Part shown: one piece after another, positions 19,440 through 29,224 of the stretch
How the letters are laid out: every line of letters starts with the position of its first letter
How positions within the stretch are numbered: the first letter of the stretch is position 1
Source of the DNA: Desulfuromonadales bacterium
GTDB taxonomy: Bacteria; Desulfobacterota; Desulfuromonadia; Desulfuromonadales; BM103
Assembly (NCBI GenBank): GCA_014860225.1
Contig: JACZKE010000060.1
Coordinates: 248,001 to 312,000, forward strand
Length of the DNA: 64,000 nucleotides
Reading direction: 5' to 3'
Made by a program: the position numbers and the translations under genes
The notes under the pieces: model-generated
Database searches by the model: none
Seen by the model: only the letters and a program-made list of their open reading frames with translations
Told to the model about the DNA's origin: nothing

Positions 19440-19842
19440 AGCGATTCTGGCGGAGCGACTGGATCGGTTGAGGGAATACCTCGGTATCCTGGAAACTGTT
19501 CAGCGACATGATATGAAGAGCTTTGTCCAGGATCCTTTTATTCATGGTGCGGCTGAACGCTACCTTCATCTGGCCATTGAGTGCCTGCTGGATATCGGCA
19601 ACCATGTTATTTCCGACAGGGGTTATCCCAAGCCTGAAAGTTATGCAGATATTTTCCGGATTCTTGCTGACAATGGGGTCGTACCCAAAGACCAGCTTGA
19701 CGAACTTGCCGGAATGGCGGCTTTTCGAAATGTGTTGGTTCATGACTATCTTCGGTTGGATCGGGAAAAGGTCTATCACATCCTTATTGAGAAGGTGCAA
19801 CTACTGCAAAAAATGGGGCAGCTTTTTTCCGGGTTGCTTTGA
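19429..19842 (+). CDS. hepT: HepT-like HEPN-domain ribonuclease toxin (DUF86)
   Basis: HEPN motif RNVLVHDY; overlaps mntA end; probable TTG start at 19429. Confidence 0.85.
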   Translation: MVNKAILAERLDRLREYLGILETVQRHDMKSFVQDPFIHGAAERYLHLAIECLLDIGNHVISDRGYPKPESYADIFRILADNGVVPKDQLDELAGMAAFRNVLVHDYLRLDREKVYHILIEKVQLLQKMGQLFSGLL

Positions 19843-19979
19843 CATAAGCCGGAATCCCCAGGCCACGTTGACATCCTCGACTTTGCTTGTTTTAAAAGCT
19901 CGCGACTCCTCTCCTCTACCTCTTCACCCCCTGCCGCCTGCCTTCAAGTTGTCTTGCTTTCATGGTTTGGATTGTGTAA

Positions 19980-19998
19980 AATATGATTCAATCATATT
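19980..19998. promoter_or_regulatory. Palindromic operator-like site upstream of the Phd/VapC module
   Basis: AATATGATTCAATCATATT: 9-bp perfect arms around a single central C, 14 bp before the antitoxin ATG. Confidence 0.65.
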
Positions 19999-20011
19999 CT
20001 CAGGAGTGACT

Positions 20012-20284
20012 ATGCGAACGATTACTGCCACTGAATTAGCACGCAATCTTCGACAGGTGCTAGACCGTCTGGCAACGGAACCGGAAGAAATCATTATTGA
20101 ACGGAACAATCGCCAGATTGGTCGCTTGCTCCCTGGGCCTGGAAGCATGACGGCTTTAGAGGCAATGGCCGATCTGTACCGTACCCTTCCGGAAGCAGCC
20201 GGCCATGATTGGTTGCAGGATAGTCGGAAAACAGATCTGGGTGAAACTTTGGCAGCAGAGAGCCGTGATCCATGGGATTCCTGA
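20012..20284 (+). CDS. Phd/YefM-family antitoxin
   Basis: MRTITATELARNLRQVLDRLATEPEEIIIERNNRQIGRLLP; overlaps PIN gene. Confidence 0.85.
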   Translation: MRTITATELARNLRQVLDRLATEPEEIIIERNNRQIGRLLPGPGSMTALEAMADLYRTLPEAAGHDWLQDSRKTDLGETLAAESRDPWDS

Positions 20285-20676
20285 TTGACACCTGTATCTG
20301 GATCGATGTTGAGCAGGGGGTTCTGGCACCTGCTGACATCGCCTCTGTTACGGGGAATGCGCCAGTTTTCCTCTCACCGGTGACTCTGGCCGAAATGAAA
20401 TTTGGCGCGGAGATCGCAAAGGATCCTGATGTGCGGCAAAAGCGACTGTCCGCTTTGCGCCGTCTGCAGCACAAACCTCTTTTGATGATCGATGCGGCAA
20501 CTGGAATTACCTTTGGAGAGTTGGTTGCTGCCCTCAAGTTGCAAGGCAAGGGCCATCGGCAGCGGGTGCAGGATCTCTGGTTGGCGAGTCAGGCGGTACA
20601 GCATGGGTTTACTCTTCTGACCCGTAATGGTAAGGATTTTGCAGATATTCCTGGTCTTGTATTGGTGGTCTTGTAA
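20272..20676 (+). CDS. vapC: PIN-domain toxin (VapC family)
   Basis: MGFLIDTCIWIDVEQG...C-term QHGFTLLTRNGKDFADIPGLVLV. Confidence 0.9.
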   Translation: MGFLIDTCIWIDVEQGVLAPADIASVTGNAPVFLSPVTLAEMKFGAEIAKDPDVRQKRLSALRRLQHKPLLMIDAATGITFGELVAALKLQGKGHRQRVQDLWLASQAVQHGFTLLTRNGKDFADIPGLVLVVL

Positions 20677-20687
20677 CAGGTTTACTT

Positions 20688-21797
20688 TTGAATGTTATGT
20701 TTCTGAAAAAACTTGATGAGGCTATTGGCTCCTTTCTGGCCCGCTTGTGGCCACGGCCGAAACAACCGGGACTTTTGCCTGTGCCTGTTTCCAGCATGCT
20801 GCTGATCCGCCCTGGCGGCATCGGCGACGCGGTGTTGCTGGTCCCGGTGATCGAACATCTGTGGGACCTGTTTCCTGCGGCGCGTATCGTGGTTCTCGCT
20901 GAAAAGCGCAACTCTGGGGCTTTTGCCCTCTGCCCGGGGATCGACCGGATTTTGTGTTACGATCGGCCGCGTGAACTGTTTGCGGCACTTGCCAGCAGCT
21001 ATGATGTGGTGATTGACACCGAACAGTGGCATCGACTCTCCGCATTGGTTGCCCGCTCCACCCGCTCGTGGCTGAAGATCGGTTATGCAACCAATGAGCG
21101 GCGACGATTGTTCACGCACCCGGTAGACTACAGTCACGACAACTATGAGCAGAACAGCTTTTTTGAGCTGTTGAAGCCTCTGGGGATCGAACCGCCGGCG
21201 ACGATCCCGCCTGCTTTTCTGGCCATTCCCGCCAGTGATCAGGAGACTGCCGACAAACTGCTCGGGACGGTTTCGGAACAACCTTTTGTCGTGATCTTTC
21301 CTGGCGCGAGCATCCCGGAACGGTGCTGGGGTGCTGAGAAGTTTCAGCAGTTGGCGATCCGGTTTCTCGACGAGGGGTTTGCCGTTGTTGTCGTCGGCGG
21401 AAAGCAGGAAATTGCCGCGGGGAATGCAATTGCAGCTGGCAGCAGCGCTTTGAACCTTGCCGACAAGACCTCTTTATCCGGGACTGCCGGCATATTGAAG
21501 AGATCACAGTTGCTGGTCAGTGGCGATTCCGGCGTGCTGCATCTCGGGGTTGGCCTGGGAAAACCGACCGTCTCGCTGTTCGGCCCGGGCATTGCCGCCA
21601 AGTGGGCTCCACGCGGGGAACAGCATATTGTCATCAACCACAAGCTGCCTTGCTCTCCCTGTACCCGATTCGGTACGACGCCACCCTGTCCGATCGGCGC
21701 TAAGTGTATTCAGGATATTACCGTCGACGAGGTTTGTATGGCTGCACAGGAGTTGTTGAATTTGCAGCAGAAAAAGGTGAATTCCGATGCAGTCTGA
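20688..21797 (+). CDS. Glycosyltransferase family 9 (heptosyltransferase-like)
   Basis: LLIRPGGIGDAVLLVPVIEHL...VVIFPGAS...LLVSGDSGVLHLGVGLGKPTVSLFGPG. Confidence 0.9.
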   Translation: MNVMFLKKLDEAIGSFLARLWPRPKQPGLLPVPVSSMLLIRPGGIGDAVLLVPVIEHLWDLFPAARIVVLAEKRNSGAFALCPGIDRILCYDRPRELFAALASSYDVVIDTEQWHRLSALVARSTRSWLKIGYATNERRRLFTHPVDYSHDNYEQNSFFELLKPLGIEPPATIPPAFLAIPASDQETADKLLGTVSEQPFVVIFPGASIPERCWGAEKFQQLAIRFLDEGFAVVVVGGKQEIAAGNAIAAGSSALNLADKTSLSGTAGILKRSQLLVSGDSGVLHLGVGLGKPTVSLFGPGIAAKWAPRGEQHIVINHKLPCSPCTRFGTTPPCPIGAKCIQDITVDEVCMAAQELLNLQQKKVNSDAV

Positions 21798-22596
21798 ATA
21801 TTATTTTTTTCTGGCTGCAACCTTTGTTCTGGGTGCCGTCATCGGCTCCTTCCTCAACGTCTGCATTTATCGCATTCCGGAAGGCATCTCGATCGTCAGC
21901 CCGCGTTCACGCTGCCCGCAGTGCGGAACGCCGATCCGCTGGTATCACAACATCCCGATCCTGAGTTGGCTGTTGCTCAAAGGCCGATGTGCCTACTGCG
22001 GTGTCAAGGTCTCCGCGCGCTATCTGCTGGTTGAGGCTCTTACCGGAGGCCTGTTCGCGCTGTTTTTCTACCGCTTTGCATTTCACCCGGTGACTCCGGT
22101 CATCCTGCTTTTGGTCGCACTTCTGGTGGTGATCACCTTCATTGACCTGGATCACCAGATTATTCCTGACGTCATCAGTCTGCCCGGGATTCCGATCGGC
22201 TTTTTCTGCTCATTCTTGGTGCCGTGGGTCTCCTGGCAAGGGTCTCTGCTCGGTATTGTCCTTGGCGGGGGTTCTCTGTTGACGATAGCCCTCGGCTATG
22301 AACTGCTGACCAAAAAGGAGGGCATGGGATTTGGTGATGTCAAGTTGCTGGCCATGTTGGGAGCCTTCCTCGGCTGGACTGCGATCTTCCCGATTATCTT
22401 TATCGGCTCCCTGCTGGGCACTCTGGTCGGGATTCCTCTCATGCTGATCAAGAAGGCTGACGGCAAGCTTGCCGTGCCTTTTGGTCCCTTCCTCGCTGCC
22501 GGTGCCTTGATCCATATCTTCTTCGTGCAACATTTCGACCCGATCATGCGTTGGTATGCCGATATGCTGCAGCAATTATGGCTTTCCTTCTGGTAA
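21787..22596 (+). CDS. pilD: Type IV prepilin peptidase (A24)
   Basis: GSFLNVCIYRIPEGISIVSPRSRCPQCGTPIRWYHNIPILSWLLLKGRCAYC; GMGFGDVKLLAMLGAFLGW. Confidence 0.95.
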   Translation: MQSEYYFFLAATFVLGAVIGSFLNVCIYRIPEGISIVSPRSRCPQCGTPIRWYHNIPILSWLLLKGRCAYCGVKVSARYLLVEALTGGLFALFFYRFAFHPVTPVILLLVALLVVITFIDLDHQIIPDVISLPGIPIGFFCSFLVPWVSWQGSLLGIVLGGGSLLTIALGYELLTKKEGMGFGDVKLLAMLGAFLGWTAIFPIIFIGSLLGTLVGIPLMLIKKADGKLAVPFGPFLAAGALIHIFFVQHFDPIMRWYADMLQQLWLSFW

Positions 22597-22761
22597 ATCC
22601 CCTGTTTTTTGTCTGAAAACCTTGATTTTTTCAATTATTTTGCAAAAAAAATTACACTTTATCTTGTGGTTGCCTGTTTGTTGAGGCCCTTGATGTTGTG
22701 CTTAACCCTGCCGTCTGTGGTATTTCTCACCACCATATGGTCGTCATATAGACATAATTGG

Positions 22762-22789
22762 TTGACAATTGTTTTAATAGACATATAAT
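22762..22789 (+). promoter_or_regulatory. Sigma-70-like promoter upstream of the XRE gene
   Basis: TTGACA (22762-22767), 16-nt spacer, TATAAT (22784-22789); overlaps palindrome ACAATTGT. Confidence 0.5.
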
Positions 22790-22838
22790 TAGCCCTAATT
22801 TCGTATAATTATGCTCACTATAACTCAAATGGTAGCCT

Positions 22839-23039
22839 ATGAAAAACCAAATCAAAGAAATCCGTGAAGCCCAATTGATGAGCAAGGCAGAGCTGGCCCG
22901 TAAGGCCGGAGTATCGCCGGTGACCGTCGATCGCCTTGAAAATGGTGCAGAGTGCCGGATGTCTACCAAACGCAAGATTATTCTTGCCCTCGGACTCAAG
23001 CTCACCGACCGCAACGAAGTTTTTCCGGAAGACGAGTGA
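22839..23039 (+). CDS. XRE-family HTH transcriptional regulator
   Basis: IKEIREAQLMSKAELARKAGVSPVTVDRLENGAECRMSTKRKIILALGLKL. Confidence 0.88.
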   Translation: MKNQIKEIREAQLMSKAELARKAGVSPVTVDRLENGAECRMSTKRKIILALGLKLTDRNEVFPEDE

Positions 23040-23134
23040 TAGTTGGTATGTTGCTTGCTCGTGATCATGGTTGTTCGGTGAACAGAGATCTTTTGCGCTG
23101 CTCGAATCAGTTAGCGGTTTAGCCAGGGGCACAC

Positions 23135-24193
23135 ATGTTATTCCAAAAGAAAAAAGACGTGATTGGCATCGATGTCGGCTCCAGCTCGGTAAAGATGGTC
23201 CATCTTAAGGAGGCTAAGGGCGGATACCAGCTAGCCAGCCTTGGATTGGCCATGCTGCCTGCTGAAGCTATTGTCGATAATGCAATTATGGACTCGAGTT
23301 CGATTGTCGACATCGTCAAGAGTCTGGTGGAAAGCCAGAAGCTCAAGACAAAAAATGTCGCTACTTCGATTTCCGGGCATTCGGTCATTATCCGCAAGAT
23401 TCAATTGCCGATCATGACCGAGGAGGAGATGGAAGCTTCCATTCAGTGGGAGGCTGAACAGTACATTCCCTTCGAAATTTCGGAAGTTAACCTCGATTTC
23501 CAAATCCTGGGTCCTGATGCCAATGATGCCTCTTTGATGAATGTCATTCTGGTGGCTGCCAAAAAGGAGTTTGTCAACGAATACGTGGCGCTCTTCAAGG
23601 AGTGTGGCCTGAATCCGCAGGTTGTCGATATCGACTGTTTTGCTGTCGAGAATGTCTATGAATTAAATTACGGAACGAATGCAGGTGAAATCGTGGCTTT
23701 GATCGATATGGGCGCGAGTTCCATGAACGTCAATGTGCTGCGTGGCGGCATGTCAGTCTTCACCCGTGACATTCAGGTGGGCGGCAACGCATACAACGAG
23801 GAAATTCAGAAGCGTCTGGGGTTGAACAACGAAGAGGCGGAAATTGTTAAGCTCGGTGGAGAGGTTGCAGATGTGACTGCTGAGGCGGTTGCCGAAGTCA
23901 TGGCAGATGCAACGGAGAGTTTAACCCAGGAAGTACAGCGCTCAATCGACTTCTTCTCAGCAACTTCTGCAGACGAGAAGGTCCACAAAGTGTTTATAAC
24001 CGGCGGCGTTTCCAAGATTCCGGAAGTCAGAAGTTCGCTGGAACACCGACTTGGCGTAGAAGTGCATGTGATTGATCCCTGGCGGCAGATTGCCTTCAGT
24101 GAAAAAGATTTTGATCTTGAATACCTGCAGGCTATGGGCCCTGTCTATACTGTAGCTGCCGGCCTGGCCATGAGAAGGATGGGAGACAGATGA
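23135..24193 (+). CDS. pilM: Type IV pilus assembly protein PilM
   Basis: IGIDVGSSSVKMVHLKEAKGGYQLASLGLAMLPAEAIVDNAIMD; operon context. Confidence 0.95.
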   Translation: MLFQKKKDVIGIDVGSSSVKMVHLKEAKGGYQLASLGLAMLPAEAIVDNAIMDSSSIVDIVKSLVESQKLKTKNVATSISGHSVIIRKIQLPIMTEEEMEASIQWEAEQYIPFEISEVNLDFQILGPDANDASLMNVILVAAKKEFVNEYVALFKECGLNPQVVDIDCFAVENVYELNYGTNAGEIVALIDMGASSMNVNVLRGGMSVFTRDIQVGGNAYNEEIQKRLGLNNEEAEIVKLGGEVADVTAEAVAEVMADATESLTQEVQRSIDFFSATSADEKVHKVFITGGVSKIPEVRSSLEHRLGVEVHVIDPWRQIAFSEKDFDLEYLQAMGPVYTVAAGLAMRRMGDR

Positions 24194-24741
24194 TCCGTAT
24201 AAACCTTCTGCCCGTAAAGGCTGCCCAAAAGAAAGAGATGCTCAAGGGCCAGCTGATGGTCGTTATTCTGGCATTGATTGTTACTGCAGGGCTTTGCGGC
24301 GCGGCCTATACGTATATTGCCGGCGAAGTCGAGGCCAGGCAAGAGCGGATTGACCAGAAAAAAGCAGAGATCTCCCAGCTGATGAAGAAAATTGGCGAGG
24401 TGAACCAGTTCAAGAAGCGCCAGGAGGCATTGCGCGCCAAGCTGGACGTCCTCGATCAACTGAAAGCCGCGAGAGTCGGTCCTGTCTACATACTGGATGC
24501 ACTGTATAGGGCTCTCCCCGATAAGTTGTGGTTGACCAAATTACAGCTGGGTTCGAATCAGGCAAATATCAGCGGGATCGGAGTCAATGAGGAAACCGTC
24601 GCGCTTTTTATGAAAAACCTTGAAGCGTCGGATTTTTTTGAAGGGGTGGAGCTTAAAGTCACCAAGCAGATCGTGCAGGATAATATAAAGTTCCAGCAGT
24701 TTGATTTGAGTTGCAGAACCAAAAACACAAAATCAGATTAA
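24190..24741 (+). CDS. pilN: Type IV pilus assembly protein PilN
   Basis: MIRINLLPVKAAQKKEML...; operon context. Confidence 0.93.
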   Translation: MIRINLLPVKAAQKKEMLKGQLMVVILALIVTAGLCGAAYTYIAGEVEARQERIDQKKAEISQLMKKIGEVNQFKKRQEALRAKLDVLDQLKAARVGPVYILDALYRALPDKLWLTKLQLGSNQANISGIGVNEETVALFMKNLEASDFFEGVELKVTKQIVQDNIKFQQFDLSCRTKNTKSD

Positions 24742-24796
24742 TAAACAATCGCTGCCGGACCTGTTTTATCCTGACAGCCAGGGAGAACGTTAGTCG

Positions 24797-25366
24797 ATGA
24801 ATCCAAAGGTTGAAAAACTTCTCAAATTGCCACTTTATAAGAGATCGCTGATCCTTGCCGTTTTGATCGTGGTGATTGTGGGTGCTTTTGTCTGGCTCCT
24901 CTGGTTGCCTGAATACGAGAAGCTGGACGTGATGGATCAGGAGATCGCACGACTGGAAGCCGACTACATCCAGAAGAAGCAGATCGCTGACAACCTGCCG
25001 AAGTTCAAGGAAGAATTTGCTAAACTGGAAAAACTTCTTGAAGAAGCTCTGACGCAACTGCCCAACAAAAAGGAAATCCCGACTCTGCTGACAAATCTCG
25101 CTGCCCTCGCAAAAGATAATGGCCTTGAAGTTGTCAACTTTACTCCGAGAGGAGAAGTGAACAAGGGCTTCTACGCAGAAGTGCCGGCGTCTCTGGATCT
25201 GGTCGGTTCATACCACCAGGTTGCCGAATTCGCCCAGGCCGTTGGCAAGTTGTCGCGAATAGTCAACCTCAGTGACCTGAATATGTCCAGCTCCAGAATC
25301 GATGGCCGTACCGCTATCCTGGGGATCAAGTGTAAAGTGACCACGTTTCGCTTTGTCGAACAATAA
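24797..25366 (+). CDS. pilO: Type IV pilus assembly protein PilO
   Basis: Single N-terminal TM, coiled coil, PilO position in operon. Confidence 0.9.
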   Translation: MNPKVEKLLKLPLYKRSLILAVLIVVIVGAFVWLLWLPEYEKLDVMDQEIARLEADYIQKKQIADNLPKFKEEFAKLEKLLEEALTQLPNKKEIPTLLTNLAALAKDNGLEVVNFTPRGEVNKGFYAEVPASLDLVGSYHQVAEFAQAVGKLSRIVNLSDLNMSSSRIDGRTAILGIKCKVTTFRFVEQ

Positions 25367-25378
25367 GGATGGTTTGAG

Positions 25379-25903
25379 ATGATACGTTGGTATGTATACC
25401 TGATCTGTGGTGTTCTCATCTTCACGGGCCCGATCGGCTGTTCTGAGGAGCCGACCCCGGCACCAAGGCAACAATCCGTTGCCGTCAAGACTCCTCCTCC
25501 AGCAACTCAGGTTCCTGCTCCGGAATCCATTGCGGAGGAAAAGGAAGAGGACGAGTTCGTTTATTTTGCAGAGGGTCGCCGTGATCCTTTTGTGCCGTTA
25601 TCAACCATTAGAAGGCCGATTGCCGTCTCAGCAGAGCCGGATACGCCTCTGCAGAGTTATGACCTGGACCAATTCCGGTTGGTCGGGGTCATCGTAGGTA
25701 AAGGCGCATCAAAAGCCATGGTCATTGCACCAGATGGCAAATCCTATGTCCTCGCCAAAGGGGTGAAGATTGGCAAGAATAATGGTGTCGTTGTAGGGAT
25801 TAACAGTGAAGTGATTCTTGTTGAAGAGAAATATTACGATTTTTCAGGAAATGTCATTGAAAATATTCAGGAAATTGCAGTTCCCAAGCGGGAAGGAGCA
25901 TAA
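25379..25903 (+). CDS. pilP: Type IV pilus assembly lipoprotein PilP
   Basis: Lipobox-like GPIGCSEE; EGRRDPFVPL...YDLDQFRLVGVIVGKGASKAMVIAPDGKSYVL. Confidence 0.92.
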   Translation: MIRWYVYLICGVLIFTGPIGCSEEPTPAPRQQSVAVKTPPPATQVPAPESIAEEKEEDEFVYFAEGRRDPFVPLSTIRRPIAVSAEPDTPLQSYDLDQFRLVGVIVGKGASKAMVIAPDGKSYVLAKGVKIGKNNGVVVGINSEVILVEEKYYDFSGNVIENIQEIAVPKREGA

Positions 25904-25906
25904 TCA

Positions 25907-28588
25907 ATGCGCGGGGTGAATATCATGTTGAATCAGCGGAGGGTTAGCAGAACAGCCCGTTTTTGGCAATGTCTGTTTGGTAGCTTTGTAATGCTTCTGC
26001 TGGTAAACGGGTTGGCATGGGGGGCTGAGAACACCAATAAATTGATTTCTGTGTCCCTGGACTCTGACGCGGCAACGCCGACGGTTCTTATTAAAACCGC
26101 GGAACCGGTTGGCTACCGATACACCGTTTACGATTCTTTTGACCCAACGCGTGTGGTTGTTGATTTCCCCGGCATGGAATTGTCCGACATCGCTGAATCA
26201 ATTTCTGTCGACCAGGGGGCAGTACAGGAGATACGCGTTTCCGGCTTTGCATTGTCTTCCGGACAACTTGTGCGGGTTGAAATTCTGCTTGCCGAAGGCA
26301 CCGAATATCAGGTTAATCTGGCAGAAAAAGAATTCCGCGTCGCTTTTGCAACTGATGGCACAAAATCGCTAACTGCTGAAGCTGCAACCAAAGCCATTGC
26401 AGCAAATGCGAATGCTTCTGAAGCTGCGGAAGATACCGCTGTCGATGCAACTCAAGCCGCAACCGTGCTGAGCAACATCAACTTGTCAGCAGGTCAGGCC
26501 ATCCTGGAAACAGACGGCAAGCCAGGCAAATTTCAGTTTTTCTCTCTTGGCAACCCACCCCGACTTGTCATTGATCTCTATGGATTGAAGCCTGCTTTCA
26601 AGGAGCGCTCTTTCCCCGCTGATGCCGGCTTTCAGCAGGTGCGCGTTGGCACCTATAATGACAAAACCCGTCTGGTTTTTGATGCGAGTGGCAATGTCCT
26701 GCCAGAGCATCTGGTTGAAGGCCAAGCAACAGGTCTCCTGGTCTCCTGGAGTGCTGGAGCGTCTTCTCCGGTTGCAGAAAGCAAACCCGTTGAGGCAGCG
26801 CCAGCGATCGTTGCTGACAGTCCGGCAAAAGCCGCTGCACCTGCTCCGGCTGTGATGAACGAGAAGCCTGCCTCTGCCGTGTCAACTCCGCAGGCATCGG
26901 CCTCTGTAAATGTCGATGCTATCGATTTTATAAATGAAAATGGACGGAGCGTCATTGCTGTCGCACTCTCTAAACCTGCCAAGGTTCTGGGCCCAGTCGA
27001 AGAAGGCAACCTTGTGCGTTTTGAAATCGTAAACGCTGCGATCAGTCGTGCCCTGCGCAGAACGATAGATGCTTCTGCCTTTCCGAGTGCGGTTACTTCG
27101 GTAACACCGTACACGGTTACCGAAGGCAACCATCAGAATGTACGCATTGCCGTCGAACTTAAAGGCCCGGTTGCCTACGCCCTTGAGCAAGACGGTGCCG
27201 CAATACGCATGGTCATCGACGATGGCGCATACGCCGAACCAAAGCCGCCTGCTGTCAGCCAGGTAGAAGTCCGTGCCCCGGTCGCAACTTCCAAGTCGAA
27301 GCCTGCTGCAACCAGAACTGCATTGACGCCGACAGGATCAATGGGTACCGCCGAAGAAATGTCCGCTGAGGCTGCGCGTTATACCGGCGAAAAAATTACC
27401 CTGGTATTTGATTCGGCAAATGTTCGCAGCATCCTGCAGTTGATTGGCGATGTCAGCGGCCTGAACATCCTGGCCAGCAGTGATGTCAAGGGTGATGTTA
27501 CGCTACGCTTGATTGATGTGCCGTGGGACCAGGCGCTTGATCTGGTTTTGGAGACAGCCAACCTCGGCAAAATCCAGCAAGGAAATGTGCTGCGCATCAT
27601 GCCCAAAGACAAGATCAGGGAAATTGAGCAGACCAGCATGAAAGAACAACAGGTGGCGATCGATGAGGGTGTGCTGGTAACGACAACCTTCCCAATAAGC
27701 TACGCTTCTGTTGATGTTATGAAAGGCTTCCTCACCGACATTAAGTCGGACCGGGGTTCTATTATTGCTGATTCGCGCAACAAGCAGCTTATTGTCCGTG
27801 ATGTTGCTGAAGTCCTTGCGCAGATGCAGGACACGATCGCTCAGATTGACATGCCGGAAAGGCAGGTCATGATTGAAGCGCGCATTGTTGAGGCCAGCAC
27901 CTCTTTTACCCGGGACCTCGGGGTTAAGTGGAACTTTGATTACGACAGTGACCGGGAATCTGCTTCCGGCGGTGATGAAAGTGCACTGATTGGTTTGGGC
28001 GGACAGTTCCTGATAGCCTCCACCAACCCCGCCGCCGCAGGCTTTTCCTCCATGTTCTCAATCGGCGGCCTGGATGATTCGATAAACCTCGACCTGCGTC
28101 TTTCCGCCCTTGAGAATAACGGGGAAGGCAGGATCGTCTCTACGCCGAGGATTACAACCTTGAACGGTGAATCGGCTGAGATCAGCCAGGGAACGCAAAT
28201 TCCTTTTTCTACAACCAGCGATGCCGGCGCAAACACTGAATTCATCGATGCCGTATTGAAACTGAACGTGACCCCCGAGATTAATCCGGACGGCAGCGTC
28301 ATCCTGCAGATCGAAGCCAGCAACAGTGCTGTCGGCAGCATTGTACCAACCTCGACAGGTAATGCTGTGTCGATCGAGAAGAAGGAAGCGAAGACCAAGG
28401 TTCTGGTTCGCGATGGCCAGACTACGGTCATTGGCGGCATCTTTGTCGAGAGTGAAACTGATGGCTCCTCAGGCGTACCGTTGCTGAAGGATATCCCGGT
28501 TATGGGGCATCTCTTCAAATCCACGACCAAGAGTCGTGAGCGCCGGGAGTTGCTGATCTTTATCACTCCGCGTATCGTACAACCATAG
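25907..28588 (+). CDS. pilQ: Type IV pilus secretin PilQ (AMIN domains + secretin)
   Basis: 893 aa; AMIN-like repeats; VRDGQTTVIGGIFVES...LLKDIPVMGHLFKSTTKSRERRELLIFITPRIV. Confidence 0.96.
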   Translation: MRGVNIMLNQRRVSRTARFWQCLFGSFVMLLLVNGLAWGAENTNKLISVSLDSDAATPTVLIKTAEPVGYRYTVYDSFDPTRVVVDFPGMELSDIAESISVDQGAVQEIRVSGFALSSGQLVRVEILLAEGTEYQVNLAEKEFRVAFATDGTKSLTAEAATKAIAANANASEAAEDTAVDATQAATVLSNINLSAGQAILETDGKPGKFQFFSLGNPPRLVIDLYGLKPAFKERSFPADAGFQQVRVGTYNDKTRLVFDASGNVLPEHLVEGQATGLLVSWSAGASSPVAESKPVEAAPAIVADSPAKAAAPAPAVMNEKPASAVSTPQASASVNVDAIDFINENGRSVIAVALSKPAKVLGPVEEGNLVRFEIVNAAISRALRRTIDASAFPSAVTSVTPYTVTEGNHQNVRIAVELKGPVAYALEQDGAAIRMVIDDGAYAEPKPPAVSQVEVRAPVATSKSKPAATRTALTPTGSMGTAEEMSAEAARYTGEKITLVFDSANVRSILQLIGDVSGLNILASSDVKGDVTLRLIDVPWDQALDLVLETANLGKIQQGNVLRIMPKDKIREIEQTSMKEQQVAIDEGVLVTTTFPISYASVDVMKGFLTDIKSDRGSIIADSRNKQLIVRDVAEVLAQMQDTIAQIDMPERQVMIEARIVEASTSFTRDLGVKWNFDYDSDRESASGGDESALIGLGGQFLIASTNPAAAGFSSMFSIGGLDDSINLDLRLSALENNGEGRIVSTPRITTLNGESAEISQGTQIPFSTTSDAGANTEFIDAVLKLNVTPEINPDGSVILQIEASNSAVGSIVPTSTGNAVSIEKKEAKTKVLVRDGQTTVIGGIFVESETDGSSGVPLLKDIPVMGHLFKSTTKSRERRELLIFITPRIVQP

Positions 28589-28647
28589 GAGCCTGTCGGA
28601 TTTCCCAAGCCCGACAGACTCCTGGAAGCTGTCAAAGTAGCGTACTG

Positions 28648-28676
28648 GAAAGGACAGGAACTCCCTGTCCTTTTCT
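28648..28676. terminator. Hairpin with flanking A/T tracts between pilQ and aroK
   Basis: GGAAAGGACAGGAACTCCCTGTCCTTTTC. Confidence 0.6.
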
Positions 28677-28705
28677 GTATCAACCTGATGCCGCAACCGT
28701 AAGAT

Positions 28706-29224
28706 ATGCAGCCTGAGATCACACACAATATTTTTCTGACCGGATTTATGGGGGCAGGCAAATCGACAGTTGGCAAAATACTGGCAGATTTGCTGAAATG
28801 CGCTTACAGTGATCTTGATGACATGATTGTGCAACGCGAGAAGCGGACTATTGCAGAGATTTTTGCCGCAGAAGGCGAGGATTATTTTCGCGATTGTGAA
28901 ACAACGGTGTTGCAATCATTACGCTCGCAACCGGCAGCGGTTTACGCAACGGGAGGAGGTCTCGTCGTTCGTGACGAGAACCGCCGTCAAATGCAAATTC
29001 TTGGCCGCGTCGTTTACTTAAAGGCCAGTTGGCCGACATTGATGAACCGACTGCAGCAGAGTACTGATCGCCCGCTCGTCACTCCGGAAAGAGATTGGCA
29101 TAACCTGAATCAGCTTTGGACCAAACGGCAAGTCTTTTACGAGGATGCCGACATCGTGGTTGAGACTGACGGACTGACACCATTGCAGGTGGCTCAGAAA
29201 ATTGCATCAGGATTGACATCATGA
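28706..29224 (+). CDS. aroK: Shikimate kinase
   Basis: IFLTGFMGAGKSTVGKILADLL; precedes aroB. Confidence 0.95.
   Translation: MQPEITHNIFLTGFMGAGKSTVGKILADLLKCAYSDLDDMIVQREKRTIAEIFAAEGEDYFRDCETTVLQSLRSQPAAVYATGGGLVVRDENRRQMQILGRVVYLKASWPTLMNRLQQSTDRPLVTPERDWHNLNQLWTKRQVFYEDADIVVETDGLTPLQVAQKIASGLTS

Noticed and set aside
19523-20011. N-terminal extension of the 253-aa ORF containing the Phd antitoxin
   Set aside because: Upstream part overlaps HepT out of frame; real start is ATG 20012 after the operator palindrome.
28588-28623. AGGAGCCTGTCGGATTTCCCAAGCCCGACAGACTCCT hairpin after pilQ as a mobile repeat copy related to 53183-53349
   Set aside because: Shares CTGTCGGA/CCGACAG but is a simple short stem-loop; more likely part of the transcription termination region.
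27940-28776. 278-aa minus-strand ORF antisense to pilQ
   Set aside because: Long antisense shadow ORF over a strongly conserved secretin gene; typical high-GC artefact.
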